A stretch of DNA of 64,000 bases, from NCBI RefSeq assembly GCF_003865035.1, contig NZ_BHVZ01000002.1:248001-312000 (forward strand), written 5' to 3'. This DNA comes from Anaerotignum faecicola. Its GTDB lineage: Bacteria; Bacillota; Clostridia; Lachnospirales; Anaerotignaceae. Of this stretch, positions 59,419 to 64,000 are shown one piece after another. The position numbers and the translations under genes are program-made. Below the pieces are notes generated by a model. That model saw nothing but the letters and a program-made list of their open reading frames with translations. It made no database searches and was not told the DNA's origin. How positions within the stretch are numbered: position 1 is the first letter of the stretch; every line of letters starts with the position of its first letter.

Positions 59419-60492
59419 TTATCTTTTCGCTACGCGGTAGGTGTAATCATTGCCCTTGCCATCGAAGGTGAAGCTGTCCTTCAGACCTTCGGTTGCAACA
59501 ACCTCACCATCCTCTGTTACGAAGATTACCTCAAAATCATCCTGTGTTTTCCAATAGGCAAGCGCATCATCCAGACCCATGACATACAGCGCCGTGGAAA
59601 GAGCATCCGCCTTTGTACCGTCCTTGCAGATAATCGTGACGGAGGTTAAGCCGCTTTCCGCAGGCTTGCCCGTTGCAGGGTCGATGATATGATGATATTT
59701 CTTGCCGTTTTCTTCAAAGTATCTCTGATAGCCGCCGGACGTAACCGCGCAGGCATCACTGATTTCGACCACGCCGACATAATCATTCTCATCAGCAGGA
59801 TTCTGCACGGCAATTCTCCAAGGACTGCCGTCCGGCTTTGTACCAATGGCACAAACATTGCCGCCCAGAGAAAGCCATGCGGATTTCACGCCCTTTTTCT
59901 TTAACAATTCTGCCAGCTTATCGGAGGCATAGCCCTTCGCAATGCCGCCTAAGTCTACCGCCATTCCTTCCTTTTCCAGATAAACCGTAGAGGCATCCTC
60001 ATCAATGGTGACATTGCTTACCTTTGTCAGCGGCAGAAGCTCATCCAGTGTTTCCTGCGTGGGAATGGTATACTCATTTTCCGTAAAGCCCCACGCCTTC
60101 ACAATGGGGTAAATCGCCATATCAAAGGCATTGTTCGTTGCCTTGCCCAGCTGCTTGCCGGCCTTCAGCAGGGCAAGCGTATCTGCCGAAACGGTAACCG
60201 CCTTATCCCCTGCGTTATCGTTAATCTGTTCAATATCACTGTCTTCATCTGTGACGGAAAACAGCTTTTCCAGACGCTTAACCTCCTGCTCCGCATCAAT
60301 CAGAAGGTCTTCCCCATCAGGGGCAACTATATGGAAGGTCATAACAGTATCCATGGCGAAGGTTGTGGATTCGTAGCTGTCCTCCTGCGTGCCTTCCTCG
60401 CCCATCTTCTGTGCATTCTGTCGCTGTTCGGCACAGCCGCTGAACAGAAAGCATCCCGTCAATCCGATTGCTATTATTTTTTTCCAATTCAT
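59419..60492 (-). CDS. apbE: FAD:protein FMN transferase (ApbE), lipoprotein
   Basis: The product has 357 residues from MNWKKIIAIGLTGCFLFSGCAEQ (AAAGGAG lies 8 bases upstream); lipobox FLFSGC. The ApbE core is present: STTFAMDTVMTFHIV, AVDLGGIAKGYASDKLAELLKKKGVKSAWLSLGGNVCAIG and the metal/FAD site HHIIDPATGKPAESGLTSVTIICKDGTKADALSTALYVMG. It attaches FMN to Ser/Thr residues of secreted or membrane flavoproteins such as Rnf subunits. It lies 12 bases before the SPFH gene in the same direction, so the two are probably one transcript. Confidence 0.94.
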   Translation of the reverse strand: MNWKKIIAIGLTGCFLFSGCAEQRQNAQKMGEEGTQEDSYESTTFAMDTVMTFHIVAPDGEDLLIDAEQEVKRLEKLFSVTDEDSDIEQINDNAGDKAVTVSADTLALLKAGKQLGKATNNAFDMAIYPIVKAWGFTENEYTIPTQETLDELLPLTKVSNVTIDEDASTVYLEKEGMAVDLGGIAKGYASDKLAELLKKKGVKSAWLSLGGNVCAIGTKPDGSPWRIAVQNPADENDYVGVVEISDACAVTSGGYQRYFEENGKKYHHIIDPATGKPAESGLTSVTIICKDGTKADALSTALYVMGLDDALAYWKTQDDFEVIFVTEDGEVVATEGLKDSFTFDGKGNDYTYRVAKR

Positions 60493-60676
60493 CCTTTTAG
60501 CTCCTTTAATTTTCAAAATTCCTTATACTGATTTTACCTTGCGTTCTCGGCTTTGTCAAACCCTAGCAGTTTACTTGCAAATAAAAATCTATAGGCTTCT
60601 TTCTTTGACGGAACGGCTTCATATTTTGTGATATTTCATGTCATAATTCTTTTTTCTGCGTGTATTGTATTGTTTT

Positions 60677-60721
60677 TTGTACAATATCATGCTATACTTT
60701 ACTATTATTTTTATTGTACAA
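60677..60721 (+). promoter_or_regulatory. Promoter with twin TTGTACAA palindromes
   Basis: TTGTACAA occurs at 60677-60684 and again at 60714-60721, 37 bases apart. Between them lies the -10 TATACT (60693-60698), with a TTGTTT -35 candidate 16 bases upstream of it. Two identical 8-bp palindromes flanking a core promoter suggest a dimeric regulator, possibly looping. Confidence 0.5.
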
Positions 60722-60744
60722 AAGAAAAAGAAAGGATGAATCCG

Positions 60745-61947
60745 ATGCAGACAAATTTATATCAGCTTTACAACCGAAAATTAAACGGACTGACGGTATT
60801 CCGTGCTCTGTTAGAGGATGTCCTCATACAGCGCTTGCAGAAGCTTCTGCGCGCCTGCGAGGAAAGCGATGCGGAAACGCTCACCTGCACCTATGGTGCG
60901 TTTACCTCTGCTTTATTTGAGAAAAATGTGAATTTTTCCGAAGCTCTTTTGGAACTGGTGCTTGCCGATGAAAATCGTTTTCTGCTTTCCGCAGCGAGAA
61001 AAGAGGTCTGTCCGCCCGCTATCTGCGATGCCGCAAAGCGAGAATTGGATTTCTTTACGGAGCTGGCAGGGCTTTCCGCAAAGGCAATAAAGACGATTCT
61101 GCCTGAGGAAATTGCCGCCTTCCTGCCTGATTGGGAAACAACCGCTTTGGATTTTTATACCGCTTACACAAAGCACATTGCCGATGCGCCGAAAAAAGGC
61201 TATGGTATTTTTGCGAAATATCACGCATTTTCCTTCGGGGATAACGGCTTGCAGCCTGTGCAGCACCCCGATCCGCAGTCGCTCTCTCAGCTGAGCGGCT
61301 ATGAACGGGAGGTTGGTATCGTCATGCGGAATACCGAGGCACTTCTGGCAGGCATACCTGCAAGCAATCTTCTGCTTTACGGCGATGCCGGCACAGGCAA
61401 AAGCTCCACGATTAAGGCTGTGGCAAATGCGTTGCAGGAGGAAGGTCTGCGGTTGATTGAGGTCAAGAAAAATCAGCTGTTCCGCCTGCCCTCTCTGCTG
61501 GAGCAGCTTGCGGAAAATCCGTTGAAATTCATTATTTTTATTGATGATTTAAGCTTTGCAGGCAATGATGAGCATTTTGCCGCACTGAAAGCAACACTGG
61601 AGGGCAGTGTCACCGCCTGTGCGAAAAATACGGTGATTTATGCCACAAGCAACCGCCGCCATCTGGTGAAGGAAACCATGGAAGAACGCAGCGGTGATGA
61701 TATCCATCTGAATGATACCTTGCAGGAGCTGATGAGCCTTTCCGCTCGCTTCGGCATGACGATTACCTTCCAGAAGCCGGATAAGGACGGCTACCTTGCC
61801 ATTGTGAAGCATCTGGCGAAGGAATATAATCTAAAAATGCCGGAGGAGGAGCTTTGTACCAAGGCAGAAGGCTTTGCCATTCGCCAGAACGGCAGAAGCC
61901 CCCGAACTGCAAAGCATTTTGTGGAAACGCAGCTTGCAAAATTGTAA
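60745..61947 (+). CDS. DUF815 AAA-type ATPase
   Basis: The product has 400 residues from MQTNLYQLYNRKLNGL (AAAGG lies 9 bases upstream; the in-frame extension to 60628 covers the promoter). The N-terminal 170 residues are helical. The ATPase part has Walker A GDAGTGKSS (about 213-221), Walker B FIIFIDDLSF (about 262-271) and a sensor ATSNRRHLV. The DUF815 arrangement EREVGIVMRNTEALLAGIPASNLLLYGDAGTGKSS..NEHF-like..TLEG matches the family. Function unknown; DnaA/Cdc48-like remodelling is only a guess. It is monocistronic, with a terminator after the stop. Confidence 0.85.
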   Translation: MQTNLYQLYNRKLNGLTVFRALLEDVLIQRLQKLLRACEESDAETLTCTYGAFTSALFEKNVNFSEALLELVLADENRFLLSAARKEVCPPAICDAAKRELDFFTELAGLSAKAIKTILPEEIAAFLPDWETTALDFYTAYTKHIADAPKKGYGIFAKYHAFSFGDNGLQPVQHPDPQSLSQLSGYEREVGIVMRNTEALLAGIPASNLLLYGDAGTGKSSTIKAVANALQEEGLRLIEVKKNQLFRLPSLLEQLAENPLKFIIFIDDLSFAGNDEHFAALKATLEGSVTACAKNTVIYATSNRRHLVKETMEERSGDDIHLNDTLQELMSLSARFGMTITFQKPDKDGYLAIVKHLAKEYNLKMPEEELCTKAEGFAIRQNGRSPRTAKHFVETQLAKL

Positions 61948-61960
61948 AAAGGCAGCAAAA

Positions 61961-61988
61961 AAGGAAGTCCTTCGACTTCCTTTTTTCT
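61961..61988. terminator. Bidirectional intrinsic terminator
   Basis: AAGGAAGTC / GACTTCCTT (perfect 9 bp, CTTC loop; 61961-61969 with 61974-61982) is followed by T runs on both strands, between the convergent DUF815 and ilvD genes. Confidence 0.85.
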
Positions 61989-61994
61989 TTTTAT

Positions 61995-63662
61995 TTATTT
62001 CATTACCGCGCCGGTATTTGCGGAGGAAACCAGCTTTGCATATCTGGAAAGCCAGCCTGTTGTTACCTTCGGTGCAGGGGCAACATAAGCCGCTCTTCTT
62101 GCCGCGAATTCTTCCTCGCTTACCTGTGCGTTTACCTTATGGTTCGGGATATCGATTTCGATGATATCGCCTTCCTGCAGCAGACCAAAGGTGCCTCCTG
62201 CCGCCGCTTCGGGGCTGACATGACCGATGGATGCGCCACGGCTTGCGCCGCTGAAACGCCCGTCTGTAATCAATGCAACGCATTTATCCAGCTTCATCCC
62301 TGCCAAAGCACTCGTCGGATTCAGCATTTCACGCATACCGGGACCGCCCTTGGGACCTTCGTATCTGATGACAACAACATCTCCGGGATGGATGCCGCCT
62401 GCGTAGATGGTTGCGATGGCATCCTCTTCGCTGTCAAACACACGCGCTGGGCCTGTATGGCACAGCATTTCGGGGTCAACTGCGCTTCTCTTTACCACAC
62501 AGCCATCCTCTGCGATATTCCCCCACAGAACCGCAATGCCGCCTGTTTCGCTATAGGGGTGATCAATGGGGCGAATCAAATCGTAGTCCTTAACGTATGC
62601 ACCCTTGATATTTTCGCCCAGCGTTTTGCCTGTTGCTGTCATAGCATCCAAATCCAGCAGACCATTTTTCGCAAGCTCTGCCTGTACCGCAGGGATACCG
62701 CCTGCTCTGTTCAGGTCGGAGATATGGGTGGAGCCGGCAGGTGCCAAATGGCACAGGTTGGGTACCTTTGCGGAAATTTCATTGAAGATATCCATATTCA
62801 AATCTACACCTGCTTCGTTTGCAATCGCCAGCAGATGCAGTACGCTGTTGGAGGAGCAGCCCAATGCCATATCACAGGCAACTGCATTATAAATGCTTCT
62901 GGTGTTGATGATATCTCTTGCCTTGATATCCCTTTCCACCAATTCCATGATTGCCATGCCTGCGTGCTTTGCCAGCTGCATACGTCCACTGGAAACATTG
63001 GGCAGTGTGCCATTGCCGGGCAGAGCGATACCAACCGCTTCACACAGACAGTTCATGCTGTTTGCGGTATACATTCCTGCACAGGAGCCACAGCCGGGAC
63101 AGGTATTGGTTTCATATTCAAACAGCTTTGCATCATCAATTATATTTGCTTTTCTTGCGCCGACTGCCTCGAACATCTTGGACAGGCTGACCTCCTCATT
63201 ATCCACCAGACCGGGCATCATTGCACCGCCGGAGCAAACCACAGCAGGGATATTCATACGCACTGCCGCCATTACCATACCGGGAACAATTTTATCGCAG
63301 TTGGGTACGAGAACCAGACCATCCAGCGCATGCGCCATTGTCATTGTTTCCACGCTGTCCGCAATCAGCTCACGGCTTGCAAGGCTATATTTCATGCCGG
63401 CATGCCCCATTGCGATACCATCGCAAACGCCGATGGCAGGAATCATGATGGGTGTGCCGCCCGCCATGCGTACGCCCGCCTTGACGGCTTCTGTAATCTT
63501 ATCCAAATTGAAATGTCCGGGAACAATTTCGCTGTGTGCGGAAACTACGCCAATCAAAGGTCTGTCCAATTCTTCCTTCGTATATCCCATTGCATAAAAC
63601 AGGCTTCTTGCAGGTGCTCTCTCTACGCCCTGTGTTACCTGCGCACTTCTCAGTTGTCTCAT
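61995..63662 (-). CDS. ilvD: Dihydroxy-acid dehydratase
   Basis: The product has 555 residues from [27 protein letters not shown] (GGAGG lies 7 bases upstream; the open frame to 63791 is upstream noise). It makes the 2-oxo acids for valine and isoleucine. Iron-sulfur Cys are in [11 protein letters not shown] and [24 protein letters not shown]; the lysine- and metal-binding stretch GGGA-type [11 protein letters not shown] and the C-terminal [27 protein letters not shown] are standard. It follows ilvC with a hairpin between. The cluster is oxygen-sensitive, fitting an anaerobe. Confidence 0.97.
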   Translation of the reverse strand: MRQLRSAQVTQGVERAPARSLFYAMGYTKEELDRPLIGVVSAHSEIVPGHFNLDKITEAVKAGVRMAGGTPIMIPAIGVCDGIAMGHAGMKYSLASRELIADSVETMTMAHALDGLVLVPNCDKIVPGMVMAAVRMNIPAVVCSGGAMMPGLVDNEEVSLSKMFEAVGARKANIIDDAKLFEYETNTCPGCGSCAGMYTANSMNCLCEAVGIALPGNGTLPNVSSGRMQLAKHAGMAIMELVERDIKARDIINTRSIYNAVACDMALGCSSNSVLHLLAIANEAGVDLNMDIFNEISAKVPNLCHLAPAGSTHISDLNRAGGIPAVQAELAKNGLLDLDAMTATGKTLGENIKGAYVKDYDLIRPIDHPYSETGGIAVLWGNIAEDGCVVKRSAVDPEMLCHTGPARVFDSEEDAIATIYAGGIHPGDVVVIRYEGPKGGPGMREMLNPTSALAGMKLDKCVALITDGRFSGASRGASIGHVSPEAAAGGTFGLLQEGDIIEIDIPNHKVNAQVSEEEFAARRAAYVAPAPKVTTGWLSRYAKLVSSANTGAVMK

Positions 63663-63697
63663 AAAAGCTCCTCCTTTTTTCCTCCTCTTGCAAGAAA

Positions 63698-63725
63698 GGC
63701 GAGCCTCTATGCTTAGAGACTCGCC
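63698..63725 (-). terminator. Hairpin between ilvC and ilvD
   Basis: GGCGAGCCTCTA / TAGAGACTCGCC (12 bp, one mismatch, TGCT loop) is followed on the minus strand by TTTCTTG. The imperfect T run suggests a leaky terminator that lowers ilvD relative to ilvC, or a stability element. Confidence 0.65.
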
Positions 63726-63739
63726 GTATCTGTCAAATC

Positions 63740-64000
63740 TTATTTTTTCAGCCAGCTCATCATTTCTCTCAGTTCCTTGCCTACATGGCACAGCTGATGA
63801 TCTGCCGCTTTTTTGCGGGATGTCAGGAATTTTGCTTTGCCGCCTGCGTTCATTTCCTGAACGAATGTGCTTGCAAATGTACCATCCTGAATTTCAGCCA
63901 GTACCTGCTTCATGCCTTCTCTGGATTCTTTTGTGATGATACGTTTACCTGTTACATAGTCGCCGTATTCTGCTGTATTGGAGATGGAATATCTCATCTT
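63740..64000 (-). CDS. ilvC: Ketol-acid reductoisomerase, C-terminal part
   Basis: An open frame enters the window at 64000 and ends at 63740 (86 residues; the N-terminal part lies beyond the window). [53 protein letters not shown], then [23 protein letters not shown], is the C-terminal knotted domain of class I IlvC, with the conserved Ser/Asn and Glu of the active site (SNTAEYGD). It acts before IlvD in valine and isoleucine synthesis. Confidence 0.95.
   Translation of the reverse strand, partial: KMRYSISNTAEYGDYVTGKRIITKESREGMKQVLAEIQDGTFASTFVQEMNAGGKAKFLTSRKKAADHQLCHVGKELREMMSWLKK

Overview
The window is a 64 kb piece of a Firmicutes (class Clostridia) chromosome. The best guess is an amino-acid- and lactate-fermenting member of the Lachnospiraceae / Clostridium cluster XIVb, close to Anaerotignum (formerly Clostridium) propionicum. 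The main reason is an acrylate-pathway operon at 28868-33784 (2-hydroxyacyl-CoA dehydratase activator, both dehydratase subunits, and a propionate CoA-transferase that looks very like the A. propionicum enzyme). Other Gram-positive hallmarks agree: strong Shine-Dalgarno sequences, a T-box leader, a CIRCE/HrcA site, a TPP riboswitch and BlaI/BlaR-type regulators. Most genes lie on the minus strand. I see no tRNA, rRNA, CRISPR array, phage or complete insertion sequence.

Layout: 1-183 is the end of a Na+-coupled transporter. 235-446 is the first copy of a structured dispersed repeat. 449-5440 holds two tandem BlaI/M56-peptidase pairs with a membrane protein and two lipoproteins downstream. 6016-7303 is a radical-SAM/cupin pair; 8137-9435 homoserine dehydrogenase; 9723-11150 an alanine-type symporter. 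11239-14599 is a class III aminotransferase / YkvI-like permease / XRE-cupin regulator cluster. 14738-16883 has a LysR regulator, a 42-residue membrane peptide gene and an AEC transporter. 16966-18135 is infC-rpmI-rplT with an attenuating leader, followed by thrS behind a T-box. 20717-23960 has a CorA-like protein and a two-domain PII-like protein next to a DUF1538 membrane protein. 24198-24473 is the second repeat copy. 24484-28705 holds a WG-repeat protein, then DUF402-radC-pspC-trpS.

28868-34681 is the acrylate operon plus nearly 900 bases of gene-free but structured upstream DNA. 34682-41546 is a cell-envelope cluster (patatin, class B PBP, FtsW/RodA, U32 peptidase, ZapA-like). 42102-45007 is a serine-use block (SstT transporter and two-subunit serine dehydratase). 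45277-45466 is a giant inverted repeat that ends the groESL transcript; 45490-47454 is groES-groEL. 47701-53057 holds a thioredoxin-reductase-like flavoprotein, an EF-G-like GTPase, an amidase and an Fe-alcohol dehydrogenase. 53261-54037 is a DnaQ-type exonuclease. 54338-57823 is thiSFGHE under a TPP riboswitch. 58096-61947 has an SPFH/zinc-ribbon protein, ApbE and a DUF815 ATPase. 61995-64000 is ilvD and the end of ilvC.

Metabolic reading: alanine and serine are imported (9723-11150, 42102-43340), serine is deaminated to pyruvate (43451-45007), and lactate derived from pyruvate can be activated by the CoA-transferase and dehydrated to acryloyl-CoA by the dehydratase with its ATP-driven activator. 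An acryloyl-CoA reductase is not in the window. The most unusual material is non-coding: a structured repeat family sitting between stop codons and terminators, a small stem-loop motif shared by five gene borders, a candidate ~68-nt RNA and tandem hairpins upstream of the acrylate operon, and the 190-bp hairpin after groEL.
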